From assembly GCA_013365325.1 (NCBI GenBank), contig JABVXV010000007.1:62001-126000 (forward strand): DNA of 64,000 nt, read 5' to 3'. Under the pieces are notes generated by a model. It searched no databases. It was not told the origin of the DNA and was given only the letters and a program-made list of their open reading frames with translations. This document shows positions 38,066-51,265 of this stretch, piece by piece. Within the stretch, counting starts at the first letter, position 1; the number at the start of each line of letters is the position of its first letter. This DNA comes from Dipetalonema caudispina (lineage: Eukaryota > Nematoda > Chromadorea > Rhabditida > Onchocercidae). The translations under genes and the position numbers were made by a program.

Positions 38066-41000
38066 TCAATGAACTTTTTTAATGGTATCACCAGCTGTTG
38101 TTGGAGGAGACAAAAGTACTGTCGGTTGTGAATGTGACTGTCGACAATTCGAAATGACAGTATTAGCGAGATCTAAATCATCATCATCGCCGCTTTCCAA
38201 AGTTTTTTTCGAAATTGACAAAATTTTAAATGTTTGGGAAGTGGTTGGAGCGGATCCTGAAATACGATGTTCACTATCAATTCGAGTTGCAATATGGCAG
38301 CGCATAATATAAGAACTTGGTTCCGAATTAGATATATTATTGATAAGGTCTGTACTGGTTACTGCACCGGTTACAGTACGATAGTGTAACTCACGCTGCC
38401 GATGTTGGCGTGCACCTGCAAGAAAAATGCATTATGAAATGTGGAAAATAAGCAAAGATTGCAAGAAAAAAATGAATTTAGTCAGCAAATAGGAAATGGG
38501 TTTTAACTATGCCGTGAATACAAATGTGATAAAGTTTTACATTAATCTGTAGAAATTTAAGATCTCGAAATGTTGCAAGATATAAAACAAGCAGACCTGA
38601 TTGTACCGTCATCGTATTATCATTTCCAGATTGAGCCAATATCATGCGATTTAAATTATGCTGTCCCATCAAATTTTGTTGCCAATTGTTGTTAGCATTT
38701 GTCAAATTTGTAATGTTTTGTGGCATTGTTGTGACAGCTATAGGAGGATTTTTTGAGGGTAATATATCAGGATGAGAAATGAGGTTGTTACCAGATGAAC
38801 CTGATGATTTACCATGGCTCATCTTTTTCCCATTTCTTGATGATTTACTCTCTTTGTTACGTTTCGGCCAAACAAACCATTTTGGGGCCTCTTCAACTTC
38901 GATACGCTAAAATCGTAAAAACAATATGTGTGTTGGATATATATTGAATATATATGTCTTAATAACTCATCCTTTATAATTTTTTTTTTAAATACTTAGA
39001 AAATAAACTGTCAAAAACAACAATTTATTATGTGACACAATGGTACGATCGTTAATTATCACTTATCACTCCGAAATTGTCGTTATTATTTCCATGTTTT
39101 TTAATTCATTAATTGCATTATATTTTCAGGATACCTATATGAAATGAATATTTCCTTTTAAATGGTTGCTTTTCTTCGGAAAGAATTGTTGTTTACATAT
39201 GAAATAGAAATTACTGAAGATTTCAACTATATTTTAGCCAATTGACTAATTTTTTAACTATCAATGAATAAGAACTATTTATAGCTTGCCCAATACTGCT
39301 AATATATGTGTATGTGTGTGTGTATGTGTGTGTGTGTGTGTATGTGTGTGTATGTGTGTATGTATGTATGTATGTACCAAACATTGACCCTCGATTTTTT
39401 GCTTATTGTGATACAGAATTATTGTTATTTTCATTCAATAGAATAATCATTCAAATGGTTATGAAATGTGAAATAATTTTCTTGTCATTTCTTTTATGCC
39501 TTTTCCTTACGAGCAAAAATTTGTTTATTGAATGAATGATACACAATTATGTATTTATATATATTTCGTATTAAATTACTTTGTGATATATGTGTGTATC
39601 AGTGTGATCATATGATTTCGGTTCAGTTTTTAACTTCCATAAAATGAAAATATTGAAATATTTGGTGGAAATAAATTGTACCCAGCCAGCCGAACAAACC
39701 GGAAACTTTCTTCACTGAACAAATTAAGCTGATTAGTAGTTTTTAGTCTACTTAATGTATAACTTATGATAATTGGTTTCCTATTGGAATTTTAAGGACA
39801 TAAAAAAAAAAATTTGAAAAGTTTTTGTTGAAAAACTTAGATTAGACTTCTGCATATTAAGAACTTTCAATTATCAGCTCAAGAATCAAAAACACAACTC
39901 TTTTTTTGATAGACGTGAGAAGTGATTCTGCGTTAAACCCTTCCATGCGTATTTTAAGTAAACTATTACGATTTCAAGGGTCAACAACAAAGTTTGCTAT
40001 TAAAACTCTAGCAGATTCTAAGCGATAATTATCCAAAAACTTAAAAGCCGATATAGCTTTTCTGTTATGAAATAACTGCTTATTTGAAAAAATGTTGAAA
40101 TTGTTAGTAATAAAGCATAAGTAAATGGGCATCGATGATAATGAGTGTGTTATCGAACTATGATCATATCACAAAATGTTTCATACATGTAAAATACATT
40201 TGAATAGACAGACGCTACAACAAGCTCTATGATATGAATAAGGAATTTTTACACTGATTCAATAACAGTTGATCTATGGAGTTATGTTCTCCTTTAAAAA
40301 TGAAATATATCAAAAATTTTTTGTTCAAAATGTATGCCTAAGCAAGAAAATGATGTCAATTTGTACAAGAATGTGCTGATTCATACGACAGAATATTATT
40401 CATTTTTGCTAGCAAAACTTTCCTGATTTTTCTTAATTTCTCTTTCTTATTATCATAAATATCTGATACTTGATTATACCTCTTTTAAACAGCAAAAAAT
40501 TTGCAGAAAAATGGAAGATCTGAAAAATTTCCGTCGAAATCTACAGAGAGTAAGATTTCTGAGAAGTTTTCCACTTCTCCGATATTTTTGTTTTTGAAAT
40601 AAATGTATTCAATCTTATTATGATAACTCCACAATCAATCTCAACTTTGTTCGAAAAATTAAAATCTCAAGTTTTGAATGCAAGTGATTTTAGGTTGAAA
40701 AAACTGCAGGAAATCAATCCTTATTAGTCATTCCAGTGGATTTACATTTTAAGTTTTGGTACTTTTTTTTTCCTCTCTGTTCCTCCCATTGCTGAACAAA
40801 ATTGCAACTGATCTTTTTGTGGGATGCTGCTTAGGATACCACTCGAAGATATCGATAAATATATTTGATAAAAAGTCATACCTTGAAATGAAAATCCCGT
40901 CTGGGTAATGTAACAGCTGAAGTGGTACCACCAGGTACCACACTCGTTTTCCATTTCAAACCACCTTCAACCATGACACTGATACTGGAACATGATGGTC

Positions 41001-41130
41001 GCGTTGAATTGGCTGTCGCTGAAACTGTGGTGAATTCAATACTATTTCTACCACTGTTGTTGTTGCTGTCGTTGTTGTTGCCGGTTATTCCATCGTTAGT
41101 ATTGTAGTTGTTGTACAAAGTCATTGTCAT
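38066..41130 (-). CDS. Unrecognised Asn/Ser/Thr-rich protein
   Basis: Three exons on the minus strand: 41130-40882, 38906-38597, 38415-38066; 302 aa. All phases and GT-AG sites agree. I do not recognise the family. The N-terminus is low-complexity Asn/Ser. A more conserved-looking core spans the first junction: TLPRRDFHFK joined to RIEVEEAPKWFVWPKRNK, aromatic and basic, followed by a Lys/Ser stretch that could be a nuclear localisation signal. The middle is Asn/Gln-rich; the last 116 residues contain an acidic patch (ESGDDDDLDLA). There is no signal peptide or membrane segment. Overall it looks like a disordered, possibly nuclear, regulatory protein; that is inference. The start is the first in-frame ATG after an acceptor whose AG ends at 41193; all three frames are closed between that acceptor and the ATG, so this part is 5' UTR. 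A possible alternative first exon lies at 42632-42731. Confidence 0.65.
39304..39376. repeat. TG/TATG microsatellite
   Basis: About 70 bases of alternating TG with TATG interruptions, ending in four TATG units. It lies in the first intron of the Asn/Ser-rich gene. Confidence 0.95.
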
Positions 41131-42631
41131 TGCCACTTTCGAAATTGGTAGCTTTACTCTTAAGATTGAAGTTTCAGATGAAAGAAATTAACCTGCAAAA
41201 TATAAGGTTTAAAATCCCATTTCAAATTTAAAAACGCTCATAAAGTGTTGGAATTGGAGCACGAATTTACATTTGTTGAAAATGGAATTTTGATCATCAA
41301 TTTTATAAATCAATAATGGGATTTCATGGAGAATGGACGAAAAGTTTTTAGAATATTGGGAAGTAGTCTAAACTTAATTTCCTGTTCATCAAAAATCAGA
41401 AAATTTATGCTGAGAATGACATAACTCAAAGAAGAAAATTTCATGCTACTAATATATGTAATTCACAAATAATGATGGTTTATATATAGTAGAATTCAAC
41501 AAATCGCAGTTGCACTAAACGGATAATATAAACCAAGTATAAAATTCATCGTGAAAAACAGAAATGTAAAGAATTAAAGGATAGAAAAATGATAATTGAA
41601 ATAAAAGGTATGTGTGATGATGGATTTAATTCCAGACTTGATATCAACTACCCTCGGGGTCAACTATCTTCGGGATTAACTATCTAAGTGTCTCTAAAAG
41701 CCAGTGGTTGAATAATTAAGCGCTTTGTTCAATTTAAGAGTGAAAGTTTTTAAACGCTCAAAAAATTAATTTCTTTTCTTGCAACTAAAGCTCGTAATTC
41801 GTCAAAGAGATCGAATGAACAGAAACAATCGATGATGTACTGCTTTTGAATAAATTAAAAGAGAGGATTCAATTGGCTCGGCAGGGTTATAGGTCATTTA
41901 CCGTCCTGTTGTTCATCAACCACTGTTATTTCTGTCAATCAATAATGAAGTTAACTTACATTTGTATAGCATAAGGAATGATACTAACACAAAAATTATT
42001 TTTCAAATGAAAAAAATAAATTTGATTTGATAAATGATGAAGATATCAAATTACTTTGTGATAAAAGATAACAATAGAGAGGTTTTTTGGAGAGATCTTC
42101 AAATAACTTTGGAAATTTTCGCTTAATTTTCTTATTTAATTTCTATTTGTAATAAATAATTGAAAAATGAAATAGACATGAAGTATTGTAACGACTCACG
42201 AATTCAAGGACTAATATCGTAATGGAAATGAAAAAGAAAATTGAGGTGATAACATTAAGATAATACTAATGACAATAATAGCAATAATTATGCAAATAAT
42301 ACTTGATGGTGACGATTATAATTATAATGAAAACAATCATTTTTGTGTAATGATACCATATAATATCAGAGAACACAGGAATATAAGTATTAAATTAATT
42401 AGAATAGGAAAAATAAGTAAAACTGGACTACTCAATATCAGCTTAATGTATTTGTAATTAGGCTCGATAAACAAATTATGATTAAAATCTATGTAAATTT
42501 AATTACCATTAAAAATTTAAGAATGTGAGAAAGAAAGCAAAATCCTTACCGATCGAAACAATATTTAATTGGAATGAATTGCAACTAAAAATAAGAAAAA
42601 TTGAACGGAACTGTGTTGAATAATAAATAAC

Positions 42632-42731
42632 CTTTCACTGACATAGATCGTTGAAATATATGATATGATGGAAGTGCCGGTGGAGCACAACAATGTCGTA
42701 TCTCTGTGACGAGTTGCTTTTCGGGTAACAT
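42632..42731 (-). CDS. Possible isolated or alternative first exon
   Basis: Minus strand: an acceptor (gatctctag, AG ending at 42745), 13 bases, an ATG at 42731, 33 codons beginning MLPEKQLVTEIRHCCAPPAL, then a donor gttatt in phase 1. The codon mix is less AT-biased than its surroundings. The phase does not fit the acceptor at 41193 or exon 2 of the Asn/Ser-rich gene, but does fit that gene's last exon (38415), so a short isoform is conceivable. It may be a separate gene or chance. Confidence 0.25.
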
Positions 42732-44462
42732 TGAAATCACACTGCTAGAGATCGAGACAAAATTGAAGGGGGTTCTAGTGATGCGCAAGAAATTTTAAAG
42801 ATAATGTGTGACCTTTCTGATCCATCGACGTCCATCACTTATCATTTACCTAGTTCACATAGCTTCTGAACTCCTCTGGAACTTTTCAATTTTTCAATTC
42901 CACCAATCTTGAAACAATTCTGATCTTTCAAGAGAAATCTCTTATGTAAGAATACATAATTTATATTAAGAAGATAAGGTGTCAAAGACTTTTCAGAATG
43001 GAACAAATTTCACAAAAACAGTGAACGGTCAAAATTTATAAATGTCAAAAAAAGCAACAAGAAAGGCTCACTTATAAAATGGATGCATTTTAGAGAATAT
43101 TTTAAAATCGAGACTTGAAATACTATACAAATGTAGTAAAAAATAAAGTTGTGATATCCATCATTATTTATTAATCATAACAAAAGCAATGAATAAATTT
43201 TATCCATTGCTCAAACATCTCTAATTGCATGAAAAAAAGGAAGAAAAACAAAAAACATGACGTTCTAAAATCTCTTCTTAATCAAAATCGACTTTGATAA
43301 CCACAGACTTATAAGAAAAGGAATAATCAAAAGCAAAATGATATAAATTCTATTCCTGATCAAAATGATTACTATAAGTTTTGGTCATGAGATCGGTAAT
43401 TTATTTATCATGGAGAAGAAGAGAGAGATGATAGAGAGCTATTTGGTATAAACTAACTGAATTGTTAAATGACGTGATGTTTCCGCGTTCAACTTTTTTT
43501 TTTTCTAAATGAGTTAGTTTCACCATAACTTTCACTTCATCAATTCATTTTTCGTTCCTAACAGATCAAAAGAAGACCAATAACACAACAACAATGAGCA
43601 CTTTTTCATCAAGAAAGTGTCAATTTACATCATTTTTAATTTACTGCGAAATGTCCGATCATTACTAATAACAGTAGTTCATAATAAATCAACATGGGTA
43701 TGTAAAGTTCCTAGGAATGAGTTATCGAGTGATACTGGAGAAGTAACCAAACAAAAACTGGAGAAAATAACTGTTGAAATCAAGTGCATTTAAACTTAAT
43801 GCACTATTTCACGATGTAAAATAATGAATCATTCCGAAGTTTATTACGACAGAATTTCAAAAGAGAAGATTTTCAACATCCAAAAATGTTCTGGTTACTT
43901 TTTTCTATAACAATTTCTTTCATACTTGTAGTTACTGTTCTAAGTGATGATTAATAAGTAGCGCATTTCATTTCTTTCTTCTTGTCACTTTTTCAAATCA
44001 TAGAGAGAGATAAATAAAAGTTAGATCATCGGTACAAAAAGGTCAATTAATCATCAACTAATAGCTGACCACTATTCACTAATGTCTTTCTCTAGGAATA
44101 CCTAATAATTTACTCTTCTTACTCTAAAGGAAGCTAAGAAAAATTGGTAAATATGAAAACAGACTGTCAACAATCGCAATTTCCTATTGTTGATATTAGA
44201 GAGTGAAGTGAAAGGTTTCATTAGAATGCAAAAGACTTGTTAAACAATATATAACCAAGCCTATTTAACCAGCAATATGGTATTCTAATTTCTAGGCAAA
44301 TTAAAATAAAGTAGAAAATTCATTTTTCATAGAAAGTATCCCAAGACAATTTAGATGCATACTTGTCTCTAAATGGACTAAATGTAGAAAGGAGATTGAT
44401 AGGACATGCAAAATAATTGCAATTTCTTTTTTTTTTGACAAAAAATACAATTTTTAATTCGT

Positions 44463-44545
44463 TCACGAGAAAGAAGAGATAACGATGAAGAAGGAAAGAG
44501 AGAAAGAGGGAGAGAGAGGGTGAAAGAAAAAGGAAGTGAAATGAT
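44463..44545. repeat. Purine-rich low-complexity tract
   Basis: Mostly GA and GAA units over about 80 bases. Apparent Ser/Leu-rich frames on the other strand are products of this composition. Confidence 0.7.
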
Positions 44546-47500
44546 TAGGCCAACAGACGATGGCCCACAATAATTTTTCCTAAGTGGGAAATGGAATTGA
44601 AAAATGAATGAATTGAATGGAATGGTTGAAAGAATAAATTCGTAGCACGAATTATTCTGAAGTATCATATGTTCGTTTTTCTTTCTCTTTCTTCAATAAA
44701 ATAAACTGCCATAAAGGAAACAAACTTCCATCAGTCACTTCGAGCCAATTCTTACTTTGGGGTTATACTTCTTTACTTCTCTTTCATCTCTTCCTCTTTC
44801 TCTCAAAAACCTTTTTTCTTCATCAAAAAATTGAAGAAAATGTAAGCATAACTTCTTTGACAACTTCTAAAGTACCGATCTGGCAAAATGTGCAGAAACT
44901 TGGAGAAAGAAGGAAGTAGAAAAGCAATGATTGAAATGAAGAGGAAGGCAAAAACTGATGAATAGCGAATAGCATAGCAAATTAAGAAATGAATTTTAAG
45001 TTTAAGTTGACAGAAGCATTTGGATGGTAAGTAGATATTTCAGGGACTAAACATCCGAAAAGAGATATTCTTTTTAGTAAACTTCTAAACTTTTAGAATT
45101 GTGAATAAATAGTTAATGTGTTTACTTTAGTTTTAACACTGTTTTTTAGGAACCGCTAGGGACTTCCTAAGAAATGCATGTGATATACACGCCTAGGCAT
45201 TCCGACCAAAGTGCTCAGAAGAACTTTCATCTAAAACTCTTAGACAAATATTTGAACTGTTTGTTGAATTTTGTTATTTCTCTCTCAAAAAGATGGTAAA
45301 TCTATCGTCATTCTTTTATTGATATAATAAGAAGGAAATCGAAAAGAGTTAAGCAAAATCGAAAATGAAATGTAAAAAATTAATTCAAATTGAATGCATA
45401 TCGTGATTTACAAATGAGACAAACGGTAATAATTAGCAGAAAAAAAAACCAGAAAGTAATATTTCTGGAATTGCTTCTTCTAGTCGTGCTATCCTGATAA
45501 TGCTGAAAGCTTTATGATAAGGTGATAATTACAAGAGGGAAAGAGTGTATAGGGGCAGGAGATATGAATTAATTGCAAGGAAACAAAGCTTTCTCGTATT
45601 TGCTATTGAGGGAGGAAGCAGATGGTCAGGAAGAAAAGACGGATACAGGGAAAGTGAAGCGATAAAGGATGATGTCGTAAAAGCTATTGAGGGTAGAACA
45701 GAGGGAAGCAATGTCACAATGGCTACTACTCCTTCCTGTCAACCTCTTTCATCCATCCAACCATTTGTATGCACAGTTCAGAGCGTTTCACTCCAAACTG
45801 GCGCCAGTAAGAACGAGAATATTTTTTCAAGAGATTCGAGAAGATGGAAAAGCTTCTTATACCGTCGTGTTTTTTATGGAAAACAAAGTTCAGCAATTAA
45901 ACTTTAACAACTTTAAATTGTTGATGATGTTTCAGTTGGAAGTTGTATTTTCTCCAGGATATTTTTCCAGGATCATTTCTTCTTCAATCCAAAGTTAAAC
46001 AAGTAACACTGAGAGTATATAGTTCTCAAATCCTCGGAAGAAAATAATTAACATTTAAAAATAGTTAACATCATTATTTATCAACTGAAGAAAAAGTATT
46101 TCTGTGGAAGTTGAAATCTTGATGTAGAAAAGACGATAAAAATGTAGAAATCTTGAAAAAAGTCATAGTATAGAATTAAATCCAAGAAAAGAAAAGTTAT
46201 TTTAAAATTTTATTTGGAATTTCAATTTATAAAATATGAGAAAAATAGAAATACAAAAATTCATCTTTCAAACAAGATGAAATGTTGGACGATCAGAAAG
46301 ATGAAATAAACAATTATTTTGTAAATTTACACTATCCGAACTGATGAACCCTTATGGTACTAGCGAAATAAGTATGTTTAGGAATAACGATGTCTGTAAC
46401 GATAGTTGGATATCAGCCCATCGAAAAAGCTCCCAGACATTCGATAATGAAAAATGAAATGGAAGCTATTTGTGTGCATTGCTCTCGTTTTAGTGGTGGA
46501 TTAAAAATGCAGTTGAAGGAACGTTAAAGGATGATGATAGAAATGGAGCCCAAATTGAAAACACTCTCCATGTTTTCACTGGCACATTTCATCAAAAAAG
46601 GCTTGTCTAAAAAGTCTAATCGGTAAGGTCATCATTGCAAGATATTAGCTCTGTTCCCTCACCATTTTGTTAATTTATTTATTGCCTAATTAGTCACAAT
46701 GTCTCATTTTTTCATTATCCAACATTTGGTTATACTGGAAAATTATTCAGCAATTTCAGTACTACACCGATTTTAGGGTTATCCGTTTACTCATTTCCTC
46801 GTTTGACCTTTCCTTTAATTTATTTTTTCATTTATGTATTTAATACAAACTGCTCTAGCAGATGAAACATAGAAAAATGCGATTGTAACATGAGGATATG
46901 TGAGTACTTTTGGATATTTATTCCATTTGCGGAACGAATGATATTCGTGATAACATTAGGAGAACCATTAAATTCGGTTGATCATTAAATAAGCTTCAGA
47001 ATATCCGCCATTTTTTTAATATTTGATTTTTTGATACCCTTTGAAATTGTCATTATGGTTTGTCTGTGAACAGTACATTGAAAGGAAAAAGTTACGGGGA
47101 AAGGTTTTTTTTTTTCTTTTTTCTCGTTAAAAAATTTAGTTTTAAATAGGTTAACAATGTAATGAGACTATTAAAATTTTGGATTAAAAAATACGAACGA
47201 AAAAGTAACTTAATCATAATTACGAAAGTAAAACATATTTAATTGGAAAAGCAATATTATTTTCAGTCAATGGAAGGATTTCAACGGTTAAAAAGTTTTA
47301 CAAACAGTGATAGCAATTCCTTATTTTCTGCTTTCAGCATCTGAATCCCTCAGTAATGCATTTACTTTAATCCAAAGTAAAGCAATTATTTTGGAAAAGA
47401 TATGAATTCTTTTTTCATCATTCCGATGCTATGAATCGGAAACAATTCGTTCAAATGAATACAATTATTCTCTTCCTTTCAAATTAAAGTAAAAAAAGAA

Positions 47501-50500
47501 CGAAGCATAATACAAAACTAATTGATGTTGAATTTATGATCTAAAATGATCAAAAAACATCAAACTTTATTTTTTAGAACTAATATTTCATTTAAATGTC
47601 ATAAAGTTAGGAATAAATTGAGCACAAAATTGATGATTATTTTACCGTATTTTTCAAATACTGCACAAATTATTGCAACGAATTTTTAACTTCATCTTAA
47701 CATTTAATATTTGAATTTATATTAGTTACGACGATATCATATGAATTATTCCACTTACTGTGCTTTGTTAAATGATGTAACGAATTTTTCGCTTTTACTT
47801 TGACGGCAGTATGTTAACGCGTAATTGCAAATGTTAATGATTAAATGAGATCATTACTACTATAGTTATCATTTTAATGGACTTCATCACTGTTTATTGT
47901 CAAAAAGCATTAATGTTAAAAGAGCAGATGTTGGGATTAGGTAAATGCTGGTGTAGTTATGGCATATTGATTAAAAAGAGATATTTATCCTTGCCCTGGT
48001 GCCACCAAAAAACACAAAATTGTTGATTGGACTTCCAGTCAATTTAAGAGTAGCTGTCAACAAGTTTTTTTTTCTCTCAAAAATTTCTCTTTGCGGTTAA
48101 ACTTTGATGTGAAAAACACAAAACTATGTAAATTAATATATTGTGTAACGGTTCACAAATTTTCAATAAAAAAGATACTAAATTTTCGAAATATAATTGT
48201 AAAATATCACTTGAGAATATGTATAATTCGGAAAGAAACAAGTGAAAAGGTGAGTAACGCTAGTTCCAGAATTTAAGATTCTTTAAAAATGAAACTGATT
48301 AATAGTATAGCAGTATTTGATGGAAACAGATCTGTCCGTTAATGAAAATGTATTTCAAGGTAGGGATAATCTGCAGACTGCAGTGACAGCTGAAAGCATT
48401 TCAGTTGATTAATGAAATTTGAATAAATTCAGAACAATTCATTTGAAAAAAGCTTTAGGAAATCCCGAGAAATAATATATTTTTATAGGAAAAAATTACA
48501 ACGGCTTTGTGTTCAACAAAATAATTTCTTTCATTTCTTCTAATCCTTTAATATTAATGCTATCGAACTGATTCTGCACCAAGTAAATTGTGTAAGGAAG
48601 CAAAATTAATGAGTTTCTCTATCATGAATAGCAAAATATTGTATAAAAGACTTCACAATTCACTTCAGTTAGTTATCGCCACGATATCGTAACCGGATAC
48701 TATTGATACAACAATGCACAATTACAAAGAGTAAGTCAGCATTCTGGATTTATGAAAAACAGGAAAACCAAACCAACTAAAATATCTGCAAAAGGAAATG
48801 AAAGAGAAAGATTCAAATGAAACTTTCTTTAATAGAAGTTGTATGAAAGAATTACAGGTTGTGTTATTATTGGAACTCGAATTTCAGCATTTTAGTCATG
48901 CGATCTAGCACACTGTGCAAACCTTGACATAATAGCCACAACGATATAGCAATATTCCGGATTGCATAAACAATTTTACCATTAACCACGGTATACATTC
49001 CATTAAATGCAGTTAATTAAAGCAGCTAAATTCACGTTACTGTTCATTTTAAAGCGGAATAATTTTAAAGTGTTATAGGGAACTGACCAAGAAATTTTAC
49101 AATCAAAAATAGCCATTAATAAGAATTAAGCTATATTTTATTACTACTAAAATAGCTAACGATGAATTAATTTATCTTACCAATTAATTTCACCTTTCGA
49201 AATCTGGTCTAAATACCTAATTTAATCTTTTAAAACAATACAGGTAGATATAGCTAATTTAGGAAATCCAATATTTCAAATAACTGAAATGGAATTTAAA
49301 AAATTTTTGAAGCAAAAGAATAACAGTAGTTAGATGGTTGCCAAGGACAATGAAAACTTTATGCCATAGTGACAACTTTTATAAATATAAAATATAGGAA
49401 TGGGAATAGACCAGAAACCAATATAAATAAAAGCTTTGCATTGTACAGGTATCGTTTTACACTTTTTTTTTTATTGTTACAAATCATTTTCTGGCGGGAA
49501 TGATAGCAACGATAGAAAACGATTTATGAAAAGATCAGCATGGATATTAGTAAACATATTTAGAAGATGGTAAAATTAATAAACAATAGATGAGCAATTA
49601 GAATAGCACGAAATATTTTTAATAATTTCATTTCATCTCATTAGAGAGTTACAGAAAAAAAGATGATAAAAGGAAAATGGATGATAGGAATAACAAAAGT
49701 AAAGGTGTATTTCTTTTTTGAATTCTAGTCATATTAAAAACGAATCACGCTAGGTTTGATAAATTCTAAGAAATAATAAAGAATAGAGACAGATTATTCA
49801 TTGATTAGAATAAGGTATGAGTTAAATGCTTCAAAAACATTCATATGCAATGATTCAGGTAGCATTTGAATAAAAATATTTTGGGAAAAAAAATGAAAGT
49901 ATTTCTTCAATAGGGAAATAAAAATGCCAATAGATAAGAGGATATGGTTTCCTTCTGTAATTAATTAAATATCAATCCCATTTCGTCGCTACTTCTCAAA
50001 TGATTATTTGCTTGCTAGAAACATAAACAATTCCTTAATTATTTCAAATAACAACATTTTGTTCACTGTTTCAACCTACCGTTGGGGGTGTATGGACTCC
50101 TAAAACAAATAGCAATTAAGCCCTTCAAATTTCTAATCCCACCTTCCAAAACTGTCCAGCACATTGCCCTCTGTTCCATATTCATTTCTGGAAGCGAGCT
50201 TAATCCGGTTTCATCAATATTAATTAGTAATTAAATAAAATTAGTCATGCAAACCATTATAACGCATCAGCGAAGTTGAAGTTCAACCTAAGTCTATCAT
50301 TTTACGACATGTCAATATGTTGTAATCAGAAGGACTGCTACAGAATTGAATAGGAATGTACCAGAATAACACCCTAATGTTAATATGATGTTTTCTAAGG
50401 CTTATATCATATATCCAACTTACACTAAAATTCAAATCTTTAAAACTATCCAGTTTATATTTCTTTGCATTCAGAAATTATAATAGCAGGATAGTACGAC

Positions 50501-51265
50501 ACGTACAACAATTTTCCAACAAATTTTTTTTTCCATTCTCTAAATCCTTTTAGTTTTGGAAAATAAAACTATCCTTTACCAGTTAGTTCAATTCAGTTTG
50601 CTCTAATAATATTAAATTTTAATAAAAAATAATACTAAATATTTCTAATAATAATTACTAAATTTTTGTTCAACAATTCTTCATTTACAAACAACATTGA
50701 GAATGAATTCATTAAACGCAGACAATTATTATATTCGAAGCGATATCACTGTTACACATCAAGCATAAAAATTAAATACAGGAACTATAACTGCTATTAG
50801 TGAAAATCTAAAAAGAAACACACAAACAATAACACTACGACATCACATGAAGAGGAAGCAAGCCAACGTCAACAGGAGCTATTTACTCAGCTGATCTAAT
50901 CCAATTCACAAAATTTTTTTTCGAACAGCTAAATATATAAAACAATCAGAATGAAAACAACAACGTATTATATTGATAGATTATTTCAAAAACAATCACC
51001 AAACGTCATACAACCTTGAAATTATTTTTTACAAATGTTACACATCACATGCCCAGCAGTAAGTGCAATAATCTACTTAAATACACAAATTTTCAACAGA
51101 TTCATGAACGAAAAAGATAAGAGAATAAATAGGAAGGAAGGCGCAGGGAATATTCGGATGATAAAATCGTAAAATTGCCGGAATTCAGTACGGAAGTGAA
51201 TACTTGCAACGATAAATTACCATTTAATAAGCTCAAGAATTAACGAGTCAAATTTAGCACAGAAT

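Larger units (their letters stand above)
41131..51265. other. Ten-kilobase region without a recognised gene
   Basis: Between the 5' end of the Asn/Ser-rich gene and the 3' end of CstF-50 I recognise no conserved exon on either strand, apart from one possible exon at 42632-42731. The DNA is very AT-rich, with A/T runs and a purine tract at 44463-44545. It may hold upstream regulatory DNA, non-coding transcripts, or fast-evolving short exons that reading by eye would miss. Confidence 0.55.

Noticed and set aside
39308..39535. Frame encoding repeated Tyr-Val-Cys-Val
   Set aside because: It is the translation of the TG/TATG microsatellite.
45545..45998. Two overlapping plus-strand frames of 120 and 103 codons
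   Set aside because: Neither shows a domain, and overlap of two open frames plus an opposite-strand frame suggests a locally stop-poor, purine-rich segment rather than a gene.
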